Shown piece by piece: positions 1 to 6,167 of a stretch of 6,207 bases of DNA; the stretch's first letter is position 1; each line of letters begins with the position of its first letter. The position numbers and the translations under genes were made by a program. The notes below the pieces were generated by a model. The model was not told the DNA's origin, made no database searches, and was given only the letters and a program-made list of their open reading frames with translations. This DNA is from an uncultured Erysipelotrichaceae bacterium. Its GTDB lineage: Bacteria; Bacillota_I; Bacilli_A; Erysipelotrichales; Erysipelotrichaceae. The stretch covers positions 1 through 6,207 of the forward strand of contig ONOV01000180.1 in NCBI GenBank assembly GCA_900319505.1, read 5' to 3'.

Positions 1-2132
1 CAGGCCTGTGACAGAACAAGAAGGCCTACCGCAAAAGCAGCGTAGACCGCCATCGTATTGATCTGTCCGTTCTTCAGCCCGAATACATTGGCATAGAAGA
101 TGAGGCCTCCGACAACAAGCAGTTCCGTAATGCCGCCCGGAAAAGCCCGATAGAGCACATTGGGCAAAAAGCGTCCGGTAATACGGCCGTCATTTGGCTG
201 CATGGCCAGAAAGAAGCCGGGAATGCCGATCGTCAAAGAGGAAATGAATGACAGCTGCAGCGGCTGCAGCGGATAGCTCAGTGATAAAAGCACACAGAGC
301 ACACTCAGGCCGATGGAGAAAATATTCTTGGACAGAAACAGCATGGCACTGCGTTCAATGTTGTTGATGACTCTTCTGCCTTCCAGCACAATGTCAGGCA
401 CTGCCGCAAAGTCTGAATCCAGCAGAACAAGCTGGGCAATCTGACTGGCCGCATCCGAACCGCTGGCCATGGCAATACCGCAGTCGGCTTCCTTCAATGC
501 CAGCACATCATTCACGCCATCCCCCGTCATTGCCACATGATGCTTCTTTGCCTGTAAGGCAAGCACCATCTTCTTTTTCTGTTCCGGGGTTGTCCGGCCG
601 AATACCGTATATTTCTCTACTGCTTCTGCAATGGCATCATCATTCTTCAGGGTGGAACTGTCTACATAGTTCTCTGCCCCCTCAATATTGACTGATGCTG
701 CAATCCGGCTGACAGTCTCTGGATCATCACCAGAGATGACTTTTACATTAACTCCCTGTTTTTTAAAATAGGCAAATGTCTCCGGTGCACTCTTTCTTAC
801 ATTATTGCGGATCACAATCAGACACAGCGGTTCAAGATCCTCTACTCTCTCCCCTTCTTTGACCTGTCTGCCTGTTCCGGCTAACAGCACCCGGAATCCT
901 TCTCTGGCATACTGCTGTACCTTCGGGGCCACCTCACGGTAATGCATACCGGCAATAAACTGCGGTGCCCCCAGCACATACCACCTGCCATTAAGCTGAC
1001 AGGCAGAATACTTCACCGTTGAATTGAACGGAATTGTCTCACCTGTCACATCATATGGTCTTGGCCGGCTGAACTCCTGCAGTGCTTTCAGGGTATCATT
1101 AGGCGTCTGAAACGCCCCGGCAAAAGAACCGAGCAGCTGTTTCATCTCTTCTTCCGGCATATTTTCCTTCAGCATTTCCAGCTTTTCCACATGCATGCCC
1201 GGTTCTGTAATCGTACCGGTCTTATCCACGCATAATGTATCAATCCGGGCCAGTGTCTCTACACAGTTGAGATCTCTGACCAGCACTTTTTTCTGCGTCA
1301 GCCTGAGAACCGAAGCCGCCAGAGCCACACTGGTCAATAAATACAGACCTTCCGGTATCATGCCGACAAGGGCTGCCACCATGGACTCAATGGAATCAGA
1401 ATACGAATTGCCAAGGACAAAATACTCGTTGTAATACAGCAGGATGCCAACCGGAATCAGCAGAATGCCGATCACCCGGATCAGTTTATCAAGAGATGCC
1501 ATCATGTCGCTCTTGGCTGTTTTGACATTGGTAGTCGCTTCTTCAGCTAAGCGTGAAGCATAGGATTCATCCCCGACGGCCGTCAGCCTTGCGATGGCAT
1601 CACCAGAGGTACATACCGATCCGGAATGCAATTCACCGCCAACCCCTCTTTCAATATCATCCTCTTCACCGGTCAGCAGCGATTCATTGACCTTGATCTT
1701 TCCTTCCAGCACAACCGCATCAGCCGGAATCTGCATGCCCCCGTGAATCTTCACCACATCATCCCTGACCAGTTCAGAAGAAGGAATCTCCTTCTCCCCT
1801 TCAGCCCGGATCACGGTGACTTTCTTCTCCGCCAGGATCGTCAGCTGATCAACCGCCCGCTTGGAGCGGATCTGCTGGATGATGCCGATCAGAGCATTGG
1901 CAATGACCACCAGCATGAAGCTCATCTGCAGGAATTTTCCGGCAATGATGAGCAGGATGGCAAGAATGACAAATATGATGTTGAAGTACGTCAGCAGGTT
2001 ATCTCTGATAATCTGCTTTTCTGTTTTCGTACCACTTCTGGCGGGGGTATTGACAAGGCCGTGTCTGCGTCTGCTTTCCACTTCTGCTTCATTCAGGCCT
2101 CTTTTTTCAATTGCTTCGTTTATATCCTGCAT
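1..2132 (-). CDS. CtpE-like cation-transporting P-type ATPase (HAD-IC family), 3' end cut by window
   Basis: An ATP-driven cation pump of the inner membrane; 710 residues are present and no stop is reached before base 1. Visible landmarks are: helices at about 48-64 and 66-85; actuator motif TGE at 154-156; helices at about 217-235 and 250-275, the latter with PEGL at 260-263; phosphorylation motif DKTGT with Asp303; nucleotide-domain LGAP at 387-390; GRTTPEQK from 512; hinge TGDGVND at 536-542; and C-terminal helices at about 599-616, 624-645, 665-682 and 693-710. The PEGLYLLTS and IPGFF(L)A signatures resemble mycobacterial CtpE, reported to take up Ca2+, rather than SERCA-type PEGLP pumps. 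The substrate is therefore inferred, with calcium the best guess. Family members run to about 780-800 residues, so roughly 70-90 residues with the last helices lie outside. The start is set by AAGGTGA (2142-2136) just upstream of ATG. It is divergent from the SseB-like gene. All catalytic residues are intact. Confidence 0.94.
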   Translation of the reverse strand, partial: MQDINEAIEKRGLNEAEVESRRRHGLVNTPARSGTKTEKQIIRDNLLTYFNIIFVILAILLIIAGKFLQMSFMLVVIANALIGIIQQIRSKRAVDQLTILAEKKVTVIRAEGEKEIPSSELVRDDVVKIHGGMQIPADAVVLEGKIKVNESLLTGEEDDIERGVGGELHSGSVCTSGDAIARLTAVGDESYASRLAEEATTNVKTAKSDMMASLDKLIRVIGILLIPVGILLYYNEYFVLGNSYSDSIESMVAALVGMIPEGLYLLTSVALAASVLRLTQKKVLVRDLNCVETLARIDTLCVDKTGTITEPGMHVEKLEMLKENMPEEEMKQLLGSFAGAFQTPNDTLKALQEFSRPRPYDVTGETIPFNSTVKYSACQLNGRWYVLGAPQFIAGMHYREVAPKVQQYAREGFRVLLAGTGRQVKEGERVEDLEPLCLIVIRNNVRKSAPETFAYFKKQGVNVKVISGDDPETVSRIAASVNIEGAENYVDSSTLKNDDAIAEAVEKYTVFGRTTPEQKKKMVLALQAKKHHVAMTGDGVNDVLALKEADCGIAMASGSDAASQIAQLVLLDSDFAAVPDIVLEGRRVINNIERSAMLFLSKNIFSIGLSVLCVLLSLSYPLQPLQLSFISSLTIGIPGFFLAMQPNDGRITGRFLPNVLYRAFPGGITELLVVGGLIFYANVFGLKNGQINTMAVYAAFAVGLLVLSQA

Positions 2133-2153
2133 GTTTCACCTTATGTAAGTCTC

Positions 2154-2183
2154 ATTGTAGAAAAACGGCGATGTGAATGCAAA
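2154..2183 (-). promoter_or_regulatory. Predicted sigma-A promoter of the P-type ATPase gene
   Basis: On the minus strand TACAAT (2159-2154) matches five of six -10 positions. TTGCAT (2182-2177) lies 17 bp upstream, or TTTGCA (2183-2178) at 18 bp, as a modest -35. Transcription would begin near 2147, giving a leader of about 14 nt that ends in the AAGGTGA ribosome site. The -35 lies only a few bases from the -35 position of the divergent SseB-like promoter. Confidence 0.55.
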
Positions 2184-2185
2184 CA

Positions 2186-2215
2186 ATGTCATACACTTAT
2201 GGCAAATGGTATAAT
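2186..2215 (+). promoter_or_regulatory. Extended -10 promoter of the SseB-like gene
   Basis: A perfect TATAAT at 2210-2215 is preceded by TGG (2207-2209), giving a textbook extended -10 (TGnTATAAT). The region where a -35 should lie (2186-2192) holds only weak matches, which fits an extended -10 promoter. The standard +1 position, seven bases after the hexamer, is A2222. That is the first base of the gene's ATG. Confidence 0.65.
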
Positions 2216-2221
2216 ACCCGC

Positions 2222-2695
2222 ATGAGAAGATGTAAAGAGACGAAAATCAAAGCGCCGGAAGCGCTCCTTAACCTGCTGAACCAGAGAAGACTGCCTTTAA
2301 GCGAGGAAGGAGAGGAAAAGACCCTGCATGAGCTCGGCTTCCTGCTTTCTGCCTACCAGGGCTATGTGGCAGCGGTTCATCTGCCCGCCTCGATAAGGAA
2401 TGAAATGGAAGTATCTCCGGAAGAGATTGAAATGATCGATCTGCTGGAGGGAGAGGACGAAAAATATCTGCCTGTGTTTACGGACAGTCAGGCAATGGAT
2501 GAGGCACCGTTTGATGTCAGAGAGAATTCAATACTGTTCTATTGTGATGTGCTGGATCTGCATTCCCTTCTGACGCGCAGCCATGCAGATGCCATCGTCC
2601 TCAATCCCGGTCAGGATGACCTCTTTCTTTCTGAGCAGCTGCTGGAAAACATGATCCGTATGGATCCGAAAAACAATCCCCATCAATACAGCTGA
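2222..2695 (+). CDS. SseB N-terminal-domain protein, probably translated from a leaderless mRNA
   Basis: A 157-residue acidic, soluble-looking protein with no signal peptide or membrane segment. The second half fits the SseB N-terminal domain pattern: YLPVFTDSQAMD at 82-93, then a helix around DVLDLHSLL (109-117), and AIVLNPG (124-130) followed by a final helix (134-146). SseB was named for enhanced serine sensitivity in E. coli. The biochemical role of the domain is not established, so no function is assigned. An in-frame ATG lies upstream at 2177, but starting there would put TATAAT inside the coding sequence and it has no ribosome site. ATG 2222 also has no Shine-Dalgarno, but it coincides with the predicted transcription start. 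The gene stands alone as a monocistron: it is divergent from the ATPase, convergent with the regulator, and its own terminator begins on the last base of its stop codon. The family call rests on motif recognition only. Confidence 0.8.
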   Translation: MRRCKETKIKAPEALLNLLNQRRLPLSEEGEEKTLHELGFLLSAYQGYVAAVHLPASIRNEMEVSPEEIEMIDLLEGEDEKYLPVFTDSQAMDEAPFDVRENSILFYCDVLDLHSLLTRSHADAIVLNPGQDDLFLSEQLLENMIRMDPKNNPHQYS

Positions 2696-2719
2696 TATGC
2701 AGGAAACTGCATATTTTTT
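2695..2719 (+). terminator. Intrinsic terminator of the SseB-like gene
   Basis: A perfect 8-bp stem, ATATGCAG (2695-2702) paired with CTGCATAT (2707-2714), closes a GAAA tetraloop. It is followed by a run of T to 2719. The stem begins at the final base of the TGA stop codon, so the 3' UTR is essentially the terminator itself. Confidence 0.85.
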
Positions 2720-2728
2720 CTTTGCATG

Positions 2729-2754
2729 AAATAAAAGAGAACCGGAAGGTTCTC
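2729..2754 (-). terminator. Intrinsic terminator of the Crp/Fnr-family gene
   Basis: A 7-bp stem, GAGAACC (2737-2743) with GGTTCTC (2748-2754), lies two bases past the regulator's stop codon (2758-2756). Read on the minus strand it is followed by TTTTATTT (2736-2729). It sits back to back with the plus-strand terminator, so the two convergent genes are insulated from each other. Confidence 0.75.
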
Positions 2755-2755
2755 C

Positions 2756-3457
2756 TCATGAAGTCTGCCAGAGCTCATTCAGATCGTTGCGCATGGCCGC
2801 AACCTGTTCCCTTGTGCAGGCAATCTTGCCTTTGCGTATGGTGATATAGCCCTCTTCCTTGAGACGGGCCACATTGCGGTTGATGGTCTTGATGCAGAAA
2901 CCGATGTTTTCTGCCAGTTCCTGACGGCTTTTATGCACGATCATTTCATCCGTACAGCCATAGCGCTCATAGCGTTCGGTCAGATACAGCATCAGCCGGC
3001 TGCGGCAGTCGACCAGCATCTTTGCCCTGTTCTTCTTTGTCTGTACGACAAGCGTACGCATCAGATCATGGGTGCGGATCATCAGTGCATGCGGATCCCG
3101 GTTCAGCCATGACAGATAGGCATCTGCCGGCATCACCCAGAACCAGCAGTCTTCAATAGCCTGCAGTGACACCGTGTAATTGTTGATGCCGGCCAGACAT
3201 TCATAATCTCCGAGCACCGTTCCTTCATCAAACTCACGGAAGGAAAACACCCTGCCATATCCGACAAAATCAATTCCTTCCACTCTGCCGGAAAGAAGAA
3301 TATAGATGAAGCTGGCTGCTCCGCCTGCTTTGATGAAATATGTCTTCTTCGGTATCTTTTCCAGCACCACCGCATCTTTGACATCCTGCGGACAGTCACG
3401 GAAAAGATCTTCCATTTTTTTTCTGTTTTCTGCTGTTAGAAAATTAACGCCATCCAT
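2756..3457 (-). CDS. Crp/Fnr-family transcriptional regulator, probably not cAMP-binding
   Basis: A 233-residue protein, close to the usual family length. Residues about 27-115 form the cyclic-nucleotide-like beta-roll, including YILLSGRVEG (52-61) and the LGDYECLAG turn (82-90). A long dimerisation helix follows at about 122-165. A Crp-type winged helix-turn-helix occupies about 176-215, with SRQELAENIGF (177-187), recognition helix around KTINRNVARL (190-199) and wing GYITIRKGKI (203-212). In E. coli CRP the phosphate pocket has GE and an Arg-Ser/Thr pair. Here that stretch reads GDYE...NNYTV (83-96) with no arginine, so cAMP binding is unlikely. Cysteines are scattered and there is no N-terminal Fnr-type cluster, so an iron-sulfur sensor is unlikely too. 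The ligand is unknown. AGAGGA (3473-3468) lies 10 nt before the start. The gene follows the nucleoside phosphorylase by 74 bp with no visible terminator. Confidence 0.9.
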   Translation of the reverse strand: MDGVNFLTAENRKKMEDLFRDCPQDVKDAVVLEKIPKKTYFIKAGGAASFIYILLSGRVEGIDFVGYGRVFSFREFDEGTVLGDYECLAGINNYTVSLQAIEDCWFWVMPADAYLSWLNRDPHALMIRTHDLMRTLVVQTKKNRAKMLVDCRSRLMLYLTERYERYGCTDEMIVHKSRQELAENIGFCIKTINRNVARLKEEGYITIRKGKIACTREQVAAMRNDLNELWQTS

Positions 3458-3490
3458 GGTTCTACCATCCTCTGACTTCGTTGTTTACTT

Positions 3491-3519
3491 ATTTTAATAC
3501 ACTTTCTGCCATGGCATAA
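3491..3519 (-). promoter_or_regulatory. Weak candidate promoter before the Crp/Fnr-family gene
   Basis: TAAAAT (3496-3491) on the minus strand matches five of six -10 positions and would start transcription near 3484. The hexamer 17 bp upstream, TTATGC (3519-3514), is a poor -35. The promoter would need an activator, or the gene is mainly read from the phosphorylase promoter. Confidence 0.3.
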
Positions 3520-3527
3520 CAGATCTG
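3507..3527. promoter_or_regulatory. Two short palindromes between the phosphorylase and regulator genes
   Basis: TGCCATGGCA (3507-3516) is a perfect 10-bp palindrome and CAGATCTG (3520-3527) a perfect 8-bp palindrome three bases away. They lie just after the phosphorylase stop codon and across the -35 and upstream spacer of the weak regulator promoter. They could be an operator, possibly for autoregulation, but short palindromes like these can occur by chance. Neither is followed by a U-tract, so they do not look like terminators. Confidence 0.25.
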
Positions 3528-3531
3528 ATGC

Positions 3532-4350
3532 TCAGTTTTCCTTTTCAAGCAGTGTCTTCACCAATAGACACAGCTTTTCGCCTGCTTGATCCGCAATCGC
3601 CAGAACTTCTTCATGCGTATGCTTTGTGGCGGAAATGCCGGTTGCCATATTGGTGATGCAGGCAATGCCCAGCACCTTCATGCCCAGATAGTTTGCCGCA
3701 ATGGTTTCCGGTACCGTAGACATGCCGGTCGCATCCCCGCCCATGGCCCTGATCGCTCTGATCTCAGCAGCCGTTTCATAGCATGGTCCCGGGAAGTAGT
3801 AATACACACCCTTCTGCAGATGGATCTGCAGGGCGTCACCTGTCTTTTCCGCTTCTTCCATCCATGCCTTATCATACGGTTCACTCATATCAGGAAACTG
3901 TACGCCGAAACGTTCATCATTGGTTCCGATCAGCGGATTAAAGGAAAGCATATTGATATAATCTGTGATCAGCATCAGATCACCCGGCCGGAAGGTCGGA
4001 TTGATCCCGCCGCATGCATTGGTCACAATCAGTTTCTTCACACCTGTCATCTTCATGACATAGATCGGGAAAACAACCTGTTCCATGATAAAACCCTGGT
4101 AGTAGTGAAATCTGCCCTGCATGGCCATCACACGGGTACTGCCGATCCTTCCGATAACAAGGTTGCCGGCATGTCCTGCCAGATGAGCGAGCGGGAAGTG
4201 GGGAATATCAGCATAGGGAATGACCTGTCTGTCCTCCATCACATCAACAAGTCCCCCAAGACCGCTGCCAAGGACAATGCCGATTTCAGCTGTTTCCTTC
4301 ATCTGTGCGCGGATATATTCCGCCGCATCTTTTACATATTCATAATTCAT
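3532..4350 (-). CDS. punA: Purine-nucleoside phosphorylase, trimeric (class I) type
   Basis: A cytosolic enzyme that splits inosine, guanosine and their deoxy forms with phosphate into the base and (deoxy)ribose-1-phosphate, in purine salvage. The 272 residues match the family length. Motifs in order: phosphate loop GSGLG (28-32); GHAG (59-62); GRFHYYQG (79-86); TNACGGIN (110-117); GPCYETAAE (188-196), whose Glu192 corresponds to human Glu201; GMSTVPE (209-215); TNMATG with Asn234, corresponding to human Asn243; and His246 before EEV. Glu plus Asn in the base pocket indicates 6-oxopurine specificity; methylthioadenosine phosphorylases have Asp there. Translation starts at ATG 4350, because GGAGG lies 8 nt upstream; the ATG at 4365 overlaps that site. 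The mutase gene upstream has its own terminator, so this gene probably has its own promoter. A cre-like site overlaps the predicted -10. No terminator is visible after the stop. Confidence 0.95.
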   Translation of the reverse strand: MNYEYVKDAAEYIRAQMKETAEIGIVLGSGLGGLVDVMEDRQVIPYADIPHFPLAHLAGHAGNLVIGRIGSTRVMAMQGRFHYYQGFIMEQVVFPIYVMKMTGVKKLIVTNACGGINPTFRPGDLMLITDYINMLSFNPLIGTNDERFGVQFPDMSEPYDKAWMEEAEKTGDALQIHLQKGVYYYFPGPCYETAAEIRAIRAMGGDATGMSTVPETIAANYLGMKVLGIACITNMATGISATKHTHEEVLAIADQAGEKLCLLVKTLLEKEN

Positions 4351-4358
4351 TATATTAT

Positions 4359-4363
4359 CCTCC
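4359..4363 (-). promoter_or_regulatory. Ribosome-binding site that fixes the phosphorylase start
   Basis: GGAGG (4363-4359 on the minus strand) is followed by 8 nt and then ATG at 4350. The alternative in-frame ATG at 4365 shares its G with this site and has no comparable sequence upstream. Translation therefore begins at MNYEYVKD. Confidence 0.85.
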
Positions 4364-4377
4364 ATCTGCCGATCAGT

Positions 4378-4392
4378 ATCATAGCGCTTACA
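4378..4392 (-). promoter_or_regulatory. Candidate -10 box overlapped by a cre-like (CcpA) site, before the phosphorylase gene
   Basis: TATGAT (4383-4378) matches five of six -10 positions and would start transcription near 4371, giving a leader of about 21 nt. No good -35 is seen. Overlapping it, TGTAAGCGCTATGA (4392-4379) fits the catabolite-responsive element consensus TGWNANCGNTNWCA at every position except one (G for C at position 13), and it keeps the central CG. A LacI-family regulator such as CcpA bound here would block the promoter. Function is inferred from the match alone. Confidence 0.45.
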
Positions 4393-4421
4393 AAGGACTG
4401 CTGCAGAGCCACATGTCCTTT
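4392..4421. repeat. Inverted repeat upstream of the phosphorylase promoter
   Basis: AAAGGAC (4392-4398) and GTCCTTT (4415-4421) form a perfect 7-bp dyad with 16 bp between. Inside it GCT/AGC (4400-4402, 4407-4409) can pair further. Relative to the predicted start at 4371 it spans about -21 to -50, centred near -35. The arm centres are 23 bp apart, roughly two helical turns. It replaces a recognisable -35 box and abuts the cre-like site, so an operator or activator site is plausible. On the minus strand it has no U-tract after it. Confidence 0.5.
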
Positions 4422-4439
4422 TTCTGTCGAAATCGTAAG

Positions 4440-4459
4440 AAAAAACTCCATTTCTGGAG
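4440..4459 (-). terminator. Intrinsic terminator of the phosphosugar mutase gene
   Basis: On the minus strand CTCCA (4459 inward; read with its G·U extension) pairs with TGGAG around a GAAA tetraloop, stem arms 4455-4459 and 4446-4450. It is followed by six T (4445-4440) and then CTT. It lies about 8 nt after the mutase stop codon, so most mutase transcripts should end before the phosphorylase gene. Confidence 0.75.
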
Positions 4460-4466
4460 CCTTCTC

Positions 4467-6161
4467 TTATTCAACTGATCTGATCTTTGTCAGGATCTCA
4501 TTCCTGATGGCTTCACCCTTCTGATCCGCCTCATCTCTGCTCTTGCCGCGGGCATAGAAGTAGAACTTGATCTTCGGTTCCGTTCCGGAAGGACGGATGG
4601 CAAACCAGCTGCCGTCCTCCAGGAAGAAGCGCAGCACATTGCTGGCAGGAATATCCTCATAGCCATCCTTATAGTCAATGGTCTTAACTACTTTAATACC
4701 GGCAACTTCATCCGGCAGATTCGCTCTGACCCAGCTCATCATACGGCTGATCCGCTGGGCACCCGGGATGCCTTCCAGAATAATATTAGGTTCCAGTTCT
4801 CTGCACCAGCCATACTTCTCATAGATTTCATCCAGAACATTGAACAGTGTCTTGCCCTGCTTTCTGTAATAGGCAGCCGCTTCCGCTACCAGCATGCCGG
4901 CACTGATGCCGTCCTTATCACGGATGTTGGGGCTGGCCGCATAGCCGACTGACTCTTCATAGCCGAAGAGATATTTATAGTTATGTTCTTCCAGGAAAGG
5001 AATACGTCCGCAGATATTCTTGAAACCAGTCAGAGATTCAAACATCTTCACGCCATATGCTTCAGCCATTTCCGTAGACAGGGTGGAAGTCACAATGGAT
5101 TTGACCATGGCGCCGTTAGATGGCAGTGTACCGGCTGTCTTATGGCCTTCCAGAATATAGTTGACTAACAGATAACCGGTCTGATTGCCGTTAAGCGGAA
5201 CATAGTTGCCCTCATTGTCACGCAGTTCAATGGCAAAACGGTCAGAGTCAGGATCGGTAGCCATTAACAGTTCAGCATTTGTCTGACGGCCGAGTTCTTC
5301 ACTCAGACGGAAGGCCTTGGGGTCTTCCGGGTTCGGATAGCCTACGGTAGTGAAATCCGGATCAGGATTTTCCTGTTCCTTTACAATCTGCCAGTTGGTG
5401 AAACCTCTGTCCTTCAGCATCTGACGGAAGGGTCTTGATCCGGCTCCATTGAGCGGGGTATAGACAAGCGGAATGGAAAGATCCAGTTCATCCCCATGGT
5501 GAATCGCAAGACCTTCAATTTCATCCAGGTACATGCGGTCATAGGAATGATCCAGAACTGTGATCATGCCTGAAGCAATGCCTTCTTCATACGGCATCGT
5601 CTTAGCGCCATCAAACAGATCAACCGCATCGATGCATGCCGTCATGCCGTCAGCGATCTCACTGGATACCTGGCATCCATCTTCCCAATATGCCTTATAG
5701 CCGTTGTATTCCTTCGGATTATGGCTGGCCGTAATATTGATGCCGGATACACATCCGAGCTTTCTGATCAGAAAAGCCAGTTCCGGTGTCGGTCTCAGAT
5801 CATCAAACGTATAGACATGAATGCCGTTGGCCGCATAAATGCCGGCCGCCAGTTCCGAAAATTCCTTTGAGAAGTGACGCGGGTCATGGGCAATGATGAC
5901 CCCCTTTTTCATGACTTCTGTGCCTTTTGACACAATAAAGTCCGCAATGCCCTGGGAAGCCTTGCCTACCGTCAGGCGGTTCATCCGGTTTGTACCGGCT
6001 CCTACTTTGCCTCTTAAGCCGGCCGTACCGAAATGAAGATCCTGATAGAAACGGTCTTCCTTTTCAGCAGGATCATTCTCAATTGCCCTGAGTTCTTTTA
6101 ACAGCGGATCATCCGCCGGCAGTTTTTCGCACCACTGCTGGTATCTCTTTTCAATATCCAT
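4467..6161 (-). CDS. pgcA: Alpha-phosphohexomutase (phosphoglucomutase/PgcA–PGM2 group)
   Basis: A cytosolic enzyme interconverting sugar-1- and sugar-6-phosphates, typically glucose-1-P and glucose-6-P. Bacterial relatives feed UDP-glucose and cell-envelope sugars. The 564 residues fit the 560-580 length of the Bacillota group. Motifs: FGTAGLRG (44-51); catalytic phosphoserine loop TASHNP (144-149, Ser146); metal loop DPDSDR (303-308, Asp303/305/307); sugar-binding GYEESVG (400-406); phosphate-binding RPSGTEPK (523-530). All are intact. The same subfamily includes mammalian PGM2, a phosphopentomutase, so activity on ribose-1-phosphate is possible and would suit the phosphorylase gene next door. 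The start is ATG 6161. An in-frame TTG at 6200 would place the likely -10 box inside the coding sequence. The only ribosome-site match, AAGAGG (6179-6174), is 12 nt before the ATG, longer than usual. A terminator follows the stop. Confidence 0.94.
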   Translation of the reverse strand: MDIEKRYQQWCEKLPADDPLLKELRAIENDPAEKEDRFYQDLHFGTAGLRGKVGAGTNRMNRLTVGKASQGIADFIVSKGTEVMKKGVIIAHDPRHFSKEFSELAAGIYAANGIHVYTFDDLRPTPELAFLIRKLGCVSGINITASHNPKEYNGYKAYWEDGCQVSSEIADGMTACIDAVDLFDGAKTMPYEEGIASGMITVLDHSYDRMYLDEIEGLAIHHGDELDLSIPLVYTPLNGAGSRPFRQMLKDRGFTNWQIVKEQENPDPDFTTVGYPNPEDPKAFRLSEELGRQTNAELLMATDPDSDRFAIELRDNEGNYVPLNGNQTGYLLVNYILEGHKTAGTLPSNGAMVKSIVTSTLSTEMAEAYGVKMFESLTGFKNICGRIPFLEEHNYKYLFGYEESVGYAASPNIRDKDGISAGMLVAEAAAYYRKQGKTLFNVLDEIYEKYGWCRELEPNIILEGIPGAQRISRMMSWVRANLPDEVAGIKVVKTIDYKDGYEDIPASNVLRFFLEDGSWFAIRPSGTEPKIKFYFYARGKSRDEADQKGEAIRNEILTKIRSVE

Positions 6162-6167
6162 TTTATT

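Noticed and set aside
2177..2221. Upstream extension of the SseB-like gene to ATG 2177 (15 more residues)
   Set aside because: The extension would be encoded by the promoter itself, including TATAAT, and has no Shine-Dalgarno.
1626..2225. 199-codon open frame on the plus strand, antisense to the ATPase N-terminus
   Set aside because: It is the shadow of a conserved coding region, with no domain and no upstream signals, and it runs through both divergent promoters.
2304..2330. AGGAAGGAGAGG followed by ATG inside the SseB-like gene, resembling an internal start
   Set aside because: The ATG at 2328 is out of frame with the gene and the purine run simply encodes a Glu-rich stretch.
4392..4425. 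Plus-strand terminator formed by the AAAGGAC/GTCCTTT dyad and the T run after it
   Set aside because: No plus-strand gene ends here and the 16-nt spacing between arms is long. A regulatory dyad for the minus-strand gene is more plausible.
4351..4466. Possible purine riboswitch before the phosphorylase gene
   Set aside because: The 116-nt gap has no purine-aptamer core sequences, and the predicted leader is only about 21 nt.
3586..4524. 312-codon open frame on the plus strand, antisense to the phosphorylase
   Set aside because: It lies opposite a clearly real, motif-complete enzyme, has no ribosome site or recognisable domain, and is rich in Cys, His, Arg and Ile as expected for an antisense shadow.
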